From an uncultured Rubritalea sp. (GTDB lineage: Bacteria; Verrucomicrobiota; Verrucomicrobiia; Verrucomicrobiales; Akkermansiaceae): a stretch of DNA of 57,360 nt. The DNA lies in contig CALAJT010000007.1 in assembly GCA_937923145.1 (NCBI GenBank), positions 1-57,360 of the forward strand. The letters run 5' to 3'. Numbering within the stretch: position 1 is the stretch's first letter; each line of letters begins with the position of its first letter. The position numbers were made by a program, and so were the translations under genes. The notes beneath the pieces were generated by a model. That model saw only the letters and a program-made list of their open reading frames with translations, had not been told where the DNA came from and made no database searches. Shown here in pieces: positions 18,470 to 27,044 of this stretch.

Positions 18470-19336
18470 ATGACTTTAAAGCAGTTCATCCCCAAAGCTG
18501 TAATATTCTCTTGCTTATCCAATGCTTCATTTGGTTTAGAAATAGATGGATTCACACAGCAAACAAACGAAAGATTTAAAGATAGTGCTAGCTTTGTGGG
18601 CACAGGAATGGACTTGTCCGGAATAGGGAGGGATAATTCAGGAAGATGGGCAACTCTCATTTCACCATCCATATTTATCAGCGCTAACCACTTTGCTCCA
18701 TCTGGCACAGTGAGCTTTTACGAAGACAACAATCCAGCTAAAACAGCAGTGAAGCGCAATGTTGTATCAGGCTCTAGAATCGGCAATAGTGATCTATATA
18801 TAGGCAACCTAGATGCTCCAGTATCTCCTAATATTACTCACTATAACTTCGCCACCTCAACTGCAGGATTATCTTCAAGTACTATTGCTTACCAAGTAGG
18901 CAATCCAGACGTCAATAAAACTTTAGATAGCGGTTTCCCTAACACCTTAAACATGGTAATGGGCTTAAACAAACTTGACAGCTTTAGAAACAGAACACAC
19001 TCAGGCAGCACATCAGACTCATTTTGGACAGCCCAAGAGAGCATCACACACTATAATGGTCGACATGTAAACTATGAAGCTCTTGTGCAAAACGGCGACT
19101 CAGGTTCCCCTTTATTTGTAACTGATAATTCCAAGCAAATAACCATTATAGGAACTGGTTGGTTTAAAGGGAATCTATTTAGCCTATCTGGTAGTAGACC
19201 AGCATCTGTCTACACCTTTACTGGTAGTCATACCAGAGAGATTGATGCTTACATCGCTCAGCATGTTCCTGAGCAAGGAACATCAGTATTATTAGGAATA
19301 TCATTTTTATTTATAACATTTAGACGAAAAAAATGA
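18470..19336 (+). CDS. Secreted trypsin-like serine protease with PEP-CTERM-like tail
   Basis: 288 aa. Signal peptide (MTLKQFIPKAVIFSCLSNASFG), then a chymotrypsin-like fold with His74 in ISANHF, Asp108 in GNSDLYIG and Ser211 in QNGDSGSPLF. The C-terminus is a PEP-CTERM variant: VPEQG near 266, a hydrophobic helix (TSVLLGISFLFITF) and RRKK. The tail has Glu-Gln where Glu-Pro is usual. The architecture matches the protease at 9142 but sequence similarity is low outside the motifs. A near-consensus promoter ends 6 bp before its ATG. It is not close to any exosortase gene in this window. Confidence 0.85.
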   Translation: MTLKQFIPKAVIFSCLSNASFGLEIDGFTQQTNERFKDSASFVGTGMDLSGIGRDNSGRWATLISPSIFISANHFAPSGTVSFYEDNNPAKTAVKRNVVSGSRIGNSDLYIGNLDAPVSPNITHYNFATSTAGLSSSTIAYQVGNPDVNKTLDSGFPNTLNMVMGLNKLDSFRNRTHSGSTSDSFWTAQESITHYNGRHVNYEALVQNGDSGSPLFVTDNSKQITIIGTGWFKGNLFSLSGSRPASVYTFTGSHTREIDAYIAQHVPEQGTSVLLGISFLFITFRRKK

Positions 19337-19445
19337 TTTTAAAAAAAATATTGACGAATCGAATACTAAGTTTTACTAATAATAAAGAAGAGGTTGTATA
19401 AACTTTCCCACTACCTCCCCCCAACCAAAAATATAAATTAACACT

Positions 19446-20240
19446 ATGAACAAAATACTACTTACTACAATTGGTCTTGCAGCGATCACTGTTACATCAA
19501 ATGCTCAAATCAGACCGTCACAAAATGATGATGGAAGACTTCGGACTACAATCGACTGCTTCGATCTTGACGTTACAAAGATTTCACCCTCTGGAACTAA
19601 CATCTCAAATGGCGGAACCATTACCATTGGAGGTAACTTGTCAGGTGGAACATATTTACCTGACGTATCAGGCTACAGCATCACCTCCTTCGTTACTAAC
19701 TATAATTCTAGCGGCACCACTACAGCATCACTTAGCGGTGGAGTCCTCTCTTTCACTGGTTCAGTCGGTCTTGTTACTACATCTTCGCAGCTTAAAGAAG
19801 CTAATGGCTTGGATAAAGACTGCAGAACTCTTGATTTCTCTTTCAACCAATGCACAGTCGTTGATGAAAAATCAGATCTCTTTAATAAAATTAGAGAATC
19901 TGAAGATTCAGGTAACAGAATTTACTATGGTGTTGTTGGTGATGAAAGGCAATCTGTCCTGTTTAGTGATGCGTTTAAGTATAACGAACGAACTGGTACC
20001 TACGAATATGATTCAACAGATGCTTTAACAACTGATGGAAATGATGGAAAAGTAAACATCGCTATGTATTATCTAGATGCAAGAGGTAACGCTGTAGAAT
20101 TCGAATTAGAAGACCAAGTTACCACGGTATTCAAAGACTTCAAAGTATGCGTAGAATGCACAGAGGTAATCCCTGAGCCTTCATCTACTGCACTCCTAGG
20201 TCTTGGAGCTCTATCACTTCTTATCAGGCGTAAGAGATAG
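19446..20240 (+). CDS. PEP-CTERM secreted protein, paralogue A
   Basis: 264 aa. Signal peptide MNKILLTTIGLAAITVTSNAQ, then a beta-rich domain of unknown function (GGTYLPDVSGYSITSFV, GGVLSFTGSVGLVTT) with a few conserved cysteines (TIDCF, DCRTLDFSFNQC, CVEC), and the tail VIPEPSSTALLGLGALSLL-IRRKR, a textbook PEP-CTERM signal. It is clearly homologous along its whole length to the gene at 21753. A strong hairpin terminator follows at 20268. A TTGACG element at 19351 could be the -35 of its promoter, but no good -10 is visible. Confidence 0.85.
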   Translation: MNKILLTTIGLAAITVTSNAQIRPSQNDDGRLRTTIDCFDLDVTKISPSGTNISNGGTITIGGNLSGGTYLPDVSGYSITSFVTNYNSSGTTTASLSGGVLSFTGSVGLVTTSSQLKEANGLDKDCRTLDFSFNQCTVVDEKSDLFNKIRESEDSGNRIYYGVVGDERQSVLFSDAFKYNERTGTYEYDSTDALTTDGNDGKVNIAMYYLDARGNAVEFELEDQVTTVFKDFKVCVECTEVIPEPSSTALLGLGALSLLIRRKR

Positions 20241-20267
20241 TCAAGTAAACCAATATAACTTAATTCT

Positions 20268-20299
20268 AACCTTACCTCTTTAGAGGTAAGGTTTTTTTT
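20268..20299 (+). terminator. Rho-independent terminator of PEP-CTERM paralogue A
   Basis: Perfect 11-bp stem AACCTTACCTC / GAGGTAAGGTT with a 4-nt loop, followed by a T-run to 20299. The same stem sequence ends paralogue B at 22570. The left end of the IS630-type element begins at the last T. Confidence 0.93.
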
Positions 20300-20326
20300 G
20301 TGACAATTAGTGTATTTTAAATAAAA
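20300..20326. repeat. Left terminal inverted repeat of the IS630-type element
   Basis: The inner 13 bases, ATTTTAAATAAAA (20314-20326), are an exact inverse match to 21312-21324. The outer 14 bases match at 8 positions. Confidence 0.7.
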
Positions 20327-20377
20327 ATATAGTCTATTTAGGCTTGTACAAAGATTTATAGACTTTATAATCAAAAA

Positions 20378-21321
20378 ATGCCTAAAACAATATCTAGATA
20401 TCAGAAAAAGAATCCTAAAAGCCTATGACAAAGGCGGTGTCAATCGCCAAGAAGTCGCAGATCGATTTGATGTTTCACTTGGAATGGTCAAAAAACTTTT
20501 GTACCAAAGAAAGCAGCTAGGTGATATAGCCTCACTGGATCACCTAAGTGGCAGAAAGCCTAAAATTACCGCAGAACATAAAGAAAGATTAAAAGAATTT
20601 TTGTTAGAAAAATCAGACCTTACTCTAGAAGAACTCAAAGAAAAATTAGGACTCGATTGCACCATTCAGGCTATTCATTATGTACTAGAAGGTATGGGAA
20701 TGTCATATAAAAAAAGACTCTCAGAGCCCCTGAACAAGACAGAGAAGACATCAGACAAAAACGTCTAAAGTGGAATGAAAACCAGGTAAAACTTGATCCC
20801 ACAAAGCTTGTTTTCCTTGACGAATCAGGCGCTAAAACAAACATGACCAGACTATATTGTCGCTGTCAAAAAAAATGTCGTTTACACGCTGCTACTCCAA
20901 CTCGCAGATGGAGCAGTACAACGATGATTTCGTCTATACGTTCTGATGGATCTACAGCTTGCATGACTATTGAAGGGGCTATGAATGCTGATAGCTTCTA
21001 TATCTATGTTAGAGATTTTTTGTTAGAGACCTTGAGTGCAGGGGATGTGGTCATCATGGATAATCTAAGCTCCCATAAGAGTAAACGAGTTCTAGAATTG
21101 ATTGAAAGTGTAGGGGCTAGAGTTGATTTTTTACCCGCGTATTCACCTGACCTGACCTGAATCCTATAGAACTGATGTGGAGTAAGGTGAAAAGTATACT
21201 TCGAAAAATAGCAGCTAGGAATCCAGAAGATCTAGTCAAAGCAATAGGAACAGCATTAAATAAAGTGACACACTCAAATGCTATTGGATGGTTCAATCAT
21301 CATGGATACAATTTTATTTAA
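20378..21321 (+). pseudogene. IS630-family transposase with several frame breaks
   Basis: Conceptual joining gives an N-terminal HTH (RKRILKAYDKGGVNRQEVAD), then LEELKEKLGLDCTIQAIHYV, the first catalytic Asp in VFLDESGAKT, the second in VVIMDNLSSHKS, and the final Glu in YSPDLNPIELMW. Breaks are: (a) near 20395, between MPKTIS and the HTH; (b) at the A7-G run 20709-20716, needing a -1 shift, which could be programmed as in some IS630 members; (c) at 21146-21160, where three copies of CCTGA replace the two needed to read SPDLNPIE. Break (c) removes the catalytic Glu from the frame, so the enzyme should be dead. Confidence 0.85.
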
Positions 21322-21338
21322 AATGTACTGATAATGAC
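21312..21338. repeat. Right terminal inverted repeat of the IS630-type element
   Basis: TTTTATTTAAAAT (21312-21324) is the exact reverse complement of 20314-20326 and overlaps the end of the transposase frame. The outer half continues to 21338 with weaker identity. Confidence 0.7.
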
Positions 21339-21752
21339 AACGAGCTACTCACTAAACCTTTACGAACAACGATCAAAGTTCAAGGTCTAGGTCAAGGTCA
21401 TGTCAAAATGTTAAAAATGTATAGTTAGTTAATGATTACGTAATAATTATCTTGGAACAAATGATTTAAATTTCAATTATCTGTCCTAGTAAATACGCAC
21501 CAAAAACAGACCTTCTTAATGCTTGTTTAAGATCTATTAATAAAAAACATTAAATTCTACATACCTTTAAGAGTTTTAATATTAAATATTTCTATAAACT
21601 ATAAATTTAAGTATAATTTAATATTATGGTTACCTAATTAATTTAATTACAAAAAAAAATTGCTATCTAAGAGTTCAAGTATTTTAATATTACAGGTAGT
21701 GGGATTACCAATACTTATCCCTCACCCTCCTAACTCCAACCTAATTATAAAA
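21339..21752. other. Non-coding spacer upstream of PEP-CTERM paralogue B
   Basis: AT-rich, with no gene recognised. The last 40 bases have the same C-rich, purine-poor character as the leader of paralogue A (runs such as CCCTCACCCTCCTAACTCC), suggesting the leaders were duplicated with the genes. An open frame extends upstream of the ATG at 21753 but has no signal-peptide sense, so 21753 is preferred. Confidence 0.5.
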
Positions 21753-22544
21753 ATGAACAAAATATTACTTACTACCCTGAGCCTTGCCGCATTCACTGCG
21801 ACATCAACTGCTCAAATCACTCCATCACAGACTACAGATGACGATGGTTGCACTACAACTATCGACTGCTTCAAATTTGACATTATTGATGCTGGCCCTG
21901 TAGGCACAGACATTAGTAACGGTGGAGCGATCACTGTTAAAGGAAACCTCACTGGTGGAACTTACCTACCTGACGTCAGTGGCTACAACATCACATCATT
22001 CGTCTCTAACTTCAACTCAACCGGCACTACTGTTGCAACAATCAATAACGGTGTGCTCTCATTTACTGGCTCTGTCGCTCTAGTTACTACTGGTTCTCAA
22101 TTAGGGAACGCTGATGGACTCGGTGAGAACTGCAGAACTCTTGATTTCTCTTTCTATCAATGCACAGTTGTAGACGAAAGCTCAGAACTCTTTCAACAGA
22201 TTAGAAATGCTGAAGCTGATGGAGTCAAAGTTTACTTTGGTGCCATTGGAAATGAAAGAGAATCTGTCGCATTTAGTGACGCGTTTAAGTATAACGAAAG
22301 AACTAAGACTTACGAATATGACTCAACAGATGCTTTCATAACTGATGGAAAAGAAAGCATCACTATGTATTATCTTGACTCAAGAGGTAACGCTGTAGAA
22401 TTCAAGTCAGCAGAAGAAGGCACTACAACAGTTTTCAAAGACTTCAAAGTAACTGTAGAATGTGTGGATTGCGTTCCAGAACCTTCATCAACTGCTCTTC
22501 TAGGACTCGGTGCTCTAACTCTTCTCATCAGACGCAAGAGATAA
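21753..22544 (+). CDS. PEP-CTERM secreted protein, paralogue B
   Basis: 263 aa. Signal peptide MNKILLTTLSLAAFTATSTAQ, the same beta-rich domain as paralogue A (GGTYLPDVSGYNITSFV; CRTLDFSFYQCTVVDE; EYDSTDAF), and the tail VPEPSSTALLGLGALTLL-IRRKR. Roughly two thirds of residues match paralogue A by eye. Some cysteines are shared, including those in TIDCF, NCRTLDFSFYQC and VDC. The start at 21753 is chosen because it begins the signal peptide. No catalytic motif is recognised; a structural or matrix role is possible. It is followed by a terminator with the same stem as paralogue A. Confidence 0.85.
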   Translation: MNKILLTTLSLAAFTATSTAQITPSQTTDDDGCTTTIDCFKFDIIDAGPVGTDISNGGAITVKGNLTGGTYLPDVSGYNITSFVSNFNSTGTTVATINNGVLSFTGSVALVTTGSQLGNADGLGENCRTLDFSFYQCTVVDESSELFQQIRNAEADGVKVYFGAIGNERESVAFSDAFKYNERTKTYEYDSTDAFITDGKESITMYYLDSRGNAVEFKSAEEGTTTVFKDFKVTVECVDCVPEPSSTALLGLGALTLLIRRKR

Positions 22545-22569
22545 TCTTATACAGTCAATAAACTTATTT

Positions 22570-22601
22570 AACCTTACCTCACCATGAGGTAAGGTTTTTT
22601 T
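22570..22601 (+). terminator. Rho-independent terminator of PEP-CTERM paralogue B
   Basis: A 12-bp stem, AACCTTACCTCA / TGAGGTAAGGTT, with a 3-nt loop and a T-run. The first 11 stem bases are identical to the terminator at 20268. Confidence 0.95.
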
Positions 22602-22649
22602 ATGCCTTCTCAACAATTTATCCGCTATTGAGATTATAAAACAACAAAC

Positions 22650-22664
22650 TTAGAATAATTCTAA
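22650..22664 (+). promoter_or_regulatory. PerR/Fur-type operator (7-1-7 palindrome)
   Basis: TTAGAATAATTCTAA is a perfect 7-1-7 inverted repeat and matches the known PerR box TTATAATNATTATAA at all but one position per half-site. It lies about 46 bp upstream of a Fur/PerR-family gene, just ahead of a possible -10 (TACACT, 22677-22682). Autoregulation by that protein is the natural inference. Confidence 0.65.
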
Positions 22665-22709
22665 AAAAGGCTTGCCTACACTCTCTGCGTGACTAACTTT
22701 CATCAACCC

Positions 22710-23111
22710 ATGAAGGTATACGACCACCAACTCGAAGTTCCAGGACTACGCATGACGAAACAGCGCAAAGAAGTCTATCGTGCCCTCATGGAAAACGCTG
22801 ATCACCCTACTGCTAGCCAACTCTTTGACAATCTTAAGAACTCTCAGGAATCTATGTCATTAGCTACAGTATACAACTGCTTAGAAGCACTCGTTGAACA
22901 CGGAGCTATAAAGCAAGTCAATGTAGACCGCGAACCAACTAGATACTGTCAAAACTCTGCACAGCACGGTCATTTTCACGACCAAAGCACAGGCACCATT
23001 CATGATATCAATTTTAAATCGGGTATCAACTTAATTGACATTCTAGACCTACCAGAGGGAACCGAAATTTCAAGCTTAGAAATAACCTTAAAGGGAACTC
23101 TCCCCTCTTAA
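22710..23111 (+). CDS. Fur/PerR-family transcriptional regulator
   Basis: About 133 aa from the ATG at 22710; an in-frame GTG at 22689 is also possible. The N-terminal winged helix is clear: GLRMTKQRKEVYRALMENADHPTASQLFDNL, with recognition helix SLATVYNCLEALVEHG. The metal-binding region has HGHFHD and a later IHDI, but the structural-zinc CxxC pairs of many Fur proteins are absent. With a PerR-like box upstream and sufCBD starting 39 bp downstream, it probably links metal or peroxide status to Fe-S cluster assembly. Whether it senses iron, peroxide or heme cannot be read from sequence. Confidence 0.85.
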   Translation: MKVYDHQLEVPGLRMTKQRKEVYRALMENADHPTASQLFDNLKNSQESMSLATVYNCLEALVEHGAIKQVNVDREPTRYCQNSAQHGHFHDQSTGTIHDINFKSGINLIDILDLPEGTEISSLEITLKGTLPS

Positions 23112-23150
23112 ACATTACTCAAAATCAATCTCAAATCATAAAATAATATC

Positions 23151-23897
23151 ATGTCTATCATCATCAAAGATCTACACGCTAAAATTGGCGACACCGAAAT
23201 CCTCAAAGGACTCAACCTAGAAATCCCTAAAGGCGAAGTTCACGCTATCATGGGAGTCAACGGCTCAGGAAAATCAACACTTTCTAAAGTAATCGCAGGT
23301 CATGATGACTACGAAGTCACATCTGGATCTATCATCATGGATGGCAAAGATCTCCTAGAAATGGACGTAGATGAGCGCTCCCGTGAAGGCGTATTCCTCG
23401 CATTTCAGTACCCAATGGAAATCCCAGGAGTATCTAATGCTAACTTCATCCGCGCCGCACTAAATTCACGCCTCCCAGAAGGCGAAGAACTAGACGCAGT
23501 AGCTTACTACAAGAACCTTTACGCTAAAATGGACGCTCTAGAAATGGAACGTTCATTCACAGCCCGTGCAGTAAACGAAGGCTTCTCAGGTGGAGAGAAA
23601 AAGCGCAACGAGATCCTCCAGATGTCAATGCTAGAGCCCAGCTACTGCATTCTCGATGAAACAGACTCTGGTCTCGACATCGACGCCCTAAAAGTAGTCT
23701 CAAAAGGAGTCAACATGCTACGCACAGAAGACCGTGGTTTCTTAGTTATCACTCACTACCAACGCCTCCTCAACTACATCAAGCCAGACGTCGTCCACGT
23801 CATGTATGACGGACAAATCATCAAGTCAGGCGGTCCAGAACTAGCCCTAGAACTAGAAGAACAAGGCTACGAACACCTTAAGCCTGTTACAGCGTAA
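23151..23897 (+). CDS. sufC: Fe-S cluster assembly ATPase SufC
   Basis: 248 aa ABC-type ATPase of the SufBCD scaffold. Walker A is GVNGSGKST (35-43), the Q-loop lies in [10 protein letters not shown], the signature is [10 protein letters not shown] (145-154), and Walker B is [11 protein letters not shown]. The FSGGEKKR form and the Asp-Ser-Gly-Leu-Asp that follows are SufC hallmarks and separate it from transporter ATPases. It is the first suf gene here. The junction to sufB is unusually long (136 bp) and carries an inverted-repeat element. Confidence 0.97.
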   Translation: MSIIIKDLHAKIGDTEILKGLNLEIPKGEVHAIMGVNGSGKSTLSKVIAGHDDYEVTSGSIIMDGKDLLEMDVDERSREGVFLAFQYPMEIPGVSNANFIRAALNSRLPEGEELDAVAYYKNLYAKMDALEMERSFTARAVNEGFSGGEKKRNEILQMSMLEPSYCILDETDSGLDIDALKVVSKGVNMLRTEDRGFLVITHYQRLLNYIKPDVVHVMYDGQIIKSGGPELALELEEQGYEHLKPVTA

Positions 23898-23904
23898 CTG
23901 ACTT

Positions 23905-24023
23905 TAATTTGTGATTTAGTGATTGGTGATTAGTAATTGCCAGCGAGCTCCGCTCGAAAACCTAAAATCACAATCCCCGAAGGGGCTATCAATCACGAAT
24001 CACAGATCACGAATCACTAATTA
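23905..24023. repeat. Gene-less inverted-repeat element between sufC and sufB
   Basis: The arms 23905-23939 and 23990-24023 are inverted copies matching at about 28 of 35 positions. Each arm is a run of near-tandem GTGATT-type units (GTGATTTA, GTGATTG, GTGATTA). Between the arms are two small GC hairpins (CGAGCTCCGCTCG and CCCCGAAGGGG). No gene fits inside. The layout matches the gene-bearing modules in the nuo operon, so this may be an emptied relative. Confidence 0.7.
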
Positions 24024-24033
24024 TTTTAATACT

Positions 24034-25497
24034 ATGGAAATCGAAGACATTTCAAGCACAGTAACCTCAGAACCACAAGAGATCGACCAAGAGACCGCAG
24101 ACGCCATCGCTATTGATGAGGAATCTAAAGGCGACTTCCGCTACCCAGAAAATCACAAGTACGATGCCGGTGTAGGTCTCAACGAAGACACCATCCGCTA
24201 CATTTCAAAGGTCAAAAAAGAAAAAGACTGGATCCTAGAAATGCGTCTCAAAGCACTCGAAGTATTCATGTCTAAGCCAATGCCTACCAACTGGGCAACG
24301 GAAGACCTCATGAACATCGAGTTCGACAAAATCCGCTACTACCTAGCTCATGGCCAACGCCCAACACGTAGCTGGGACGAAGTCCCTGACGATATGAAAG
24401 AAACTTTCGAACGTCTCGGAATTCCACAGCAAGAACGTGCATTCCTAGCTGGTGTAGAGGCTCAATTCGACTCTGAAGCGGCTTATTCTAACGTCAAAGA
24501 AGCTCTTTCTAAGGAAGGCGTAATCTTCGTTAACTCCACAGAAGGACTCCGCGAGCATGAAGACATCTTCCGTCCCTACTTCGGTAAAGTAATCCCTACT
24601 GGCGACAACAAATTTTCAGCTCTCAACTCAGCAGTATTCTCAGGAGGTTCATTCATCTACATTCCTAAGGGAGTAAAAGTGAAGCAACCGCTCCAAGCAT
24701 ACTTCCGTATCAACTCCGAGAACTTCGGTCAGTTCGAGCGCACGCTCATCATCGCTGACGAAGGCTCAGAAGTCATGTATATGGAAGGCTGCACAGCCCC
24801 TAAATTCGAGACAGCCACACTCCACTCAGCAGTAGTAGAACTAGTAGCACTCAAAGGCGCAAAAATCCAATACATAACCGTCCAGAACTGGTCAGCTAAC
24901 GTATTCAACCTCGTAACTAAACGTGGTATAGCGCACGAAGACGCAGAGATCCGCTGGATCGACTGTAACATCGGCTCACGACTCACCATGAAATACCCTG
25001 GCGTAGTCATGAAAGGCGAACGCGCTCGTGGAGAAGTCATCTCCATCGCACTAGCCAACGACGGACAGCACCAAGACACTGGAGCTAAGATGATTCATGC
25101 GGCGAACAACACGACCTCAAACGTAGTTTCCAAGTCCATCTCAGTAGGTAAAGGAATCTCCACCTACCGCGGACAAGTCCACATTCCAAAGCACCTCAAA
25201 GGCTGCAAGAACAACACCGAATGTGACGCCCTACTCATCAACTCAAGTTCACAGACTGACACCTACCCTGCTATCACAGTAAGAGGCAACCAACACGTCA
25301 CCCAGCACGAGGCATCAGTATCTCAAGTTTCCCAAGAGATGCTTTTCTACATGCAACAGCGTGGACTTTCAGAGACTCAAGCCATGTCTCTAGCAGTTAA
25401 CGGATTTGTCAACGATCTGGTCTCACAGTTCCCAATGGAATATTCCGTGGAACTAAAACGCCTCATCGACCTAGAAATGGAAGGATCGGTCGGATAA
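24034..25497 (+). CDS. sufB: Fe-S cluster assembly scaffold SufB
   Basis: 487 aa from the ATG at 24034 ([10 protein letters not shown]). The frame is open further upstream, but only through the repeat element, so the later start is preferred. SufB is the core of the SufBC2D scaffold. Recognisable parts are the N-terminal [16 protein letters not shown], the [17 protein letters not shown] strand region, [47 protein letters not shown] and [10 protein letters not shown], including the Cys and Glu residues used in cluster building. sufD follows after 58 bp. Confidence 0.97.
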   Translation: MEIEDISSTVTSEPQEIDQETADAIAIDEESKGDFRYPENHKYDAGVGLNEDTIRYISKVKKEKDWILEMRLKALEVFMSKPMPTNWATEDLMNIEFDKIRYYLAHGQRPTRSWDEVPDDMKETFERLGIPQQERAFLAGVEAQFDSEAAYSNVKEALSKEGVIFVNSTEGLREHEDIFRPYFGKVIPTGDNKFSALNSAVFSGGSFIYIPKGVKVKQPLQAYFRINSENFGQFERTLIIADEGSEVMYMEGCTAPKFETATLHSAVVELVALKGAKIQYITVQNWSANVFNLVTKRGIAHEDAEIRWIDCNIGSRLTMKYPGVVMKGERARGEVISIALANDGQHQDTGAKMIHAANNTTSNVVSKSISVGKGISTYRGQVHIPKHLKGCKNNTECDALLINSSSQTDTYPAITVRGNQHVTQHEASVSQVSQEMLFYMQQRGLSETQAMSLAVNGFVNDLVSQFPMEYSVELKRLIDLEMEGSVG

Positions 25498-25555
25498 GTC
25501 ATATAGGACTCATAAGACCTATCTTTCATTCTACCAGCAATACACTCACAACAAC

Positions 25556-26842
25556 ATGCAAACTTTAGAAATGCCTAGCATCACCTCACAACAACCACCG
25601 ATGCTACCAGACGCACCACAGTGGTTCCAAGACCTGCAAAACGCAGCTTGGGAAACATTCCAAAACACCCCTGCTCCAACGCGTAAGATGGAGACATGGA
25701 GATTTGGTGACCTCAAGCAACTCAACTTCGACAACTTCACACCAGCTTCAGATATCGACACCGGTGATCTTGAACTAGAACTCAACGGACTCGAAGAAGT
25801 ATCTGCACAGTTCATCTTCTCAAACGAAGACACAGTCCATGCTGAGACAGATCTCCCAGACGGAGTCATCTGTCTCCCCCTCTCGGACGCACTTCAAGAG
25901 CACAGCGAACTGATCCACCAACACCTCCTAAAGCAGGAAGTGAAGTTAGGATCAGAGAAATATGCAGCACTTCACGCGGCATCGCTTTCAAATGGACTAT
26001 TCGTCTACGTTCCTAAAGGAATCGAAATCCAAAAGCCTATCGAAGCCTACCACATCGTAGCAGGTGAAGACGCAGCTATTTTCCCACACACCCTTATAAT
26101 CACCGAGGACAATGCGAAAGTCAGCGTAGTCGACTACTTCATTAGTGCAGACACAGATACACACCTCGTCCTAGCTATGAATGACCTCGTAGCAGCAAAT
26201 GGATCGCAGCTTAACTACGTTGCAATTCAGAACCTCAATCTAACATCTAAGATAGTTCAACTCGGCAGCACTACAGTTGACCGTGACTCTAGAACGAAAT
26301 CATTCGTTCTCAACGTAGGTGCATCATGGGCTCGTAACGAGTCCTACAGCACCTTAGCTGGAAAAGGCGCACACTCTGACATGCTCTCGCTCAATATCCC
26401 TACTGGCGACCAGAAGTATGACCAGCGCACCTTCCAGCACCATGCGTCTCCACACACCTACTCAGATCTCCTCTACAAGAATGCACTCTACGGTAAATCC
26501 AAGACAACATTCTCAGGTCTCATCGCAGTAGACGAAGGCGCCCACTACACAGACGCCTACCAGACATGCCGCAATCTCCTCATGGAAGACACCACCGAGG
26601 CAAACTCCATGCCAGGACTACAGATCAACGCAGACCAAGTAAAATGCTCCCACGGCTCAACCGCCTCAGCCATTAGCGACGAAGAAATCTTCTACCTACA
26701 AGCCCGAGGCATCAAGCCAAAACAAGCCCGTCAGCTCATCGCCCGCGGCTTCTGCGTCCAAGTAATCGAACGCCTAGAAAACGACCAACTAGAAAACCTA
26801 GTCCTCAACTTCCTAGACGAGAAATTCCGCACTATTGCATAG
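25556..26842 (+). CDS. sufD: Fe-S cluster assembly protein SufD
   Basis: 428 aa, paralogous to SufB and its partner in the SufBC2D complex. It has the N-terminal helical part with METWRFGDLKQLNFDNF, the beta-helix core (GLFVYVPKGIEIQKPIEAYH, FPHTLIITEDNAKVSVVDYF) and the conserved C-terminal CSHGSTASAISDEEIFYLQARG with the functionally important His. No sufS, sufE or sufU lies beside it; a terminator follows and the defence island begins, so the cysteine desulfurase must be elsewhere. Confidence 0.96.
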   Translation: MQTLEMPSITSQQPPMLPDAPQWFQDLQNAAWETFQNTPAPTRKMETWRFGDLKQLNFDNFTPASDIDTGDLELELNGLEEVSAQFIFSNEDTVHAETDLPDGVICLPLSDALQEHSELIHQHLLKQEVKLGSEKYAALHAASLSNGLFVYVPKGIEIQKPIEAYHIVAGEDAAIFPHTLIITEDNAKVSVVDYFISADTDTHLVLAMNDLVAANGSQLNYVAIQNLNLTSKIVQLGSTTVDRDSRTKSFVLNVGASWARNESYSTLAGKGAHSDMLSLNIPTGDQKYDQRTFQHHASPHTYSDLLYKNALYGKSKTTFSGLIAVDEGAHYTDAYQTCRNLLMEDTTEANSMPGLQINADQVKCSHGSTASAISDEEIFYLQARGIKPKQARQLIARGFCVQVIERLENDQLENLVLNFLDEKFRTIA

Positions 26843-26848
26843 TTCGGA

Positions 26849-26883
26849 ATGATTAGTGATCCGTAATTCGTGATCAGTGATTA
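26849..26883. repeat. Solo GTGATT-type arm after sufD
   Basis: A run of near-tandem units (GATTAGTGATCC, GTAATTC, GTGATCA, GTGATTA) resembles the arms of the sufC-sufB element. No partner arm is seen nearby. It is probably a relic or half-element. Confidence 0.55.
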
Positions 26884-26892
26884 AAAATCTAC

Positions 26893-26923
26893 AACCCAAG
26901 GCATAATACGCCTTGGGTTTTTT
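26893..26923 (+). terminator. Rho-independent terminator of the suf operon
   Basis: Stem AACCCAAGGC / GCCTTGGGTT with a 7-nt loop and a run of six T, 51 bp after sufD. It separates suf from the defence genes. Confidence 0.93.
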
Positions 26924-27044
26924 CTTTATTATAGAAATTGTTTATTCTTTAAAGGTATAGCAAACATTAAAATCTATGCCCTAGCTAGATTTTACCTTGC
27001 CGATTCGTCATCACTCCCTAGTCTGGCTTGCAGATATTAGTCTG

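Larger units (their letters stand above)
20300..21338 (+). mobile_element. IS630-family insertion sequence, decayed
   Basis: About 1.04 kb, bounded by imperfect terminal inverted repeats: 20300-20326 and 21312-21338 share 21 of 27 positions, including 13 identical inner bases. It carries a broken IS630/Tc1-mariner-type DDE transposase. It lies directly after the terminator of one PEP-CTERM gene and before its paralogue. I do not see an obvious TA target duplication at the ends, so the exact borders are uncertain. Confidence 0.75.

Noticed and set aside
19471..20028. 185-codon alternative frame within PEP-CTERM paralogue A
   Set aside because: Overlaps a gene with a clear signal peptide and sorting tail and is not kept in paralogue B.
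20484..20768. Stand-alone small HTH gene and a second small gene at 20843-21160
   Set aside because: Both are pieces of one IS630-family transposase split by frame changes.
23923..24033. 37-codon N-terminal extension of SufB
   Set aside because: It is translated from the inverted-repeat element and has no similarity to SufB proteins; the ATG at 24034 fits the family.
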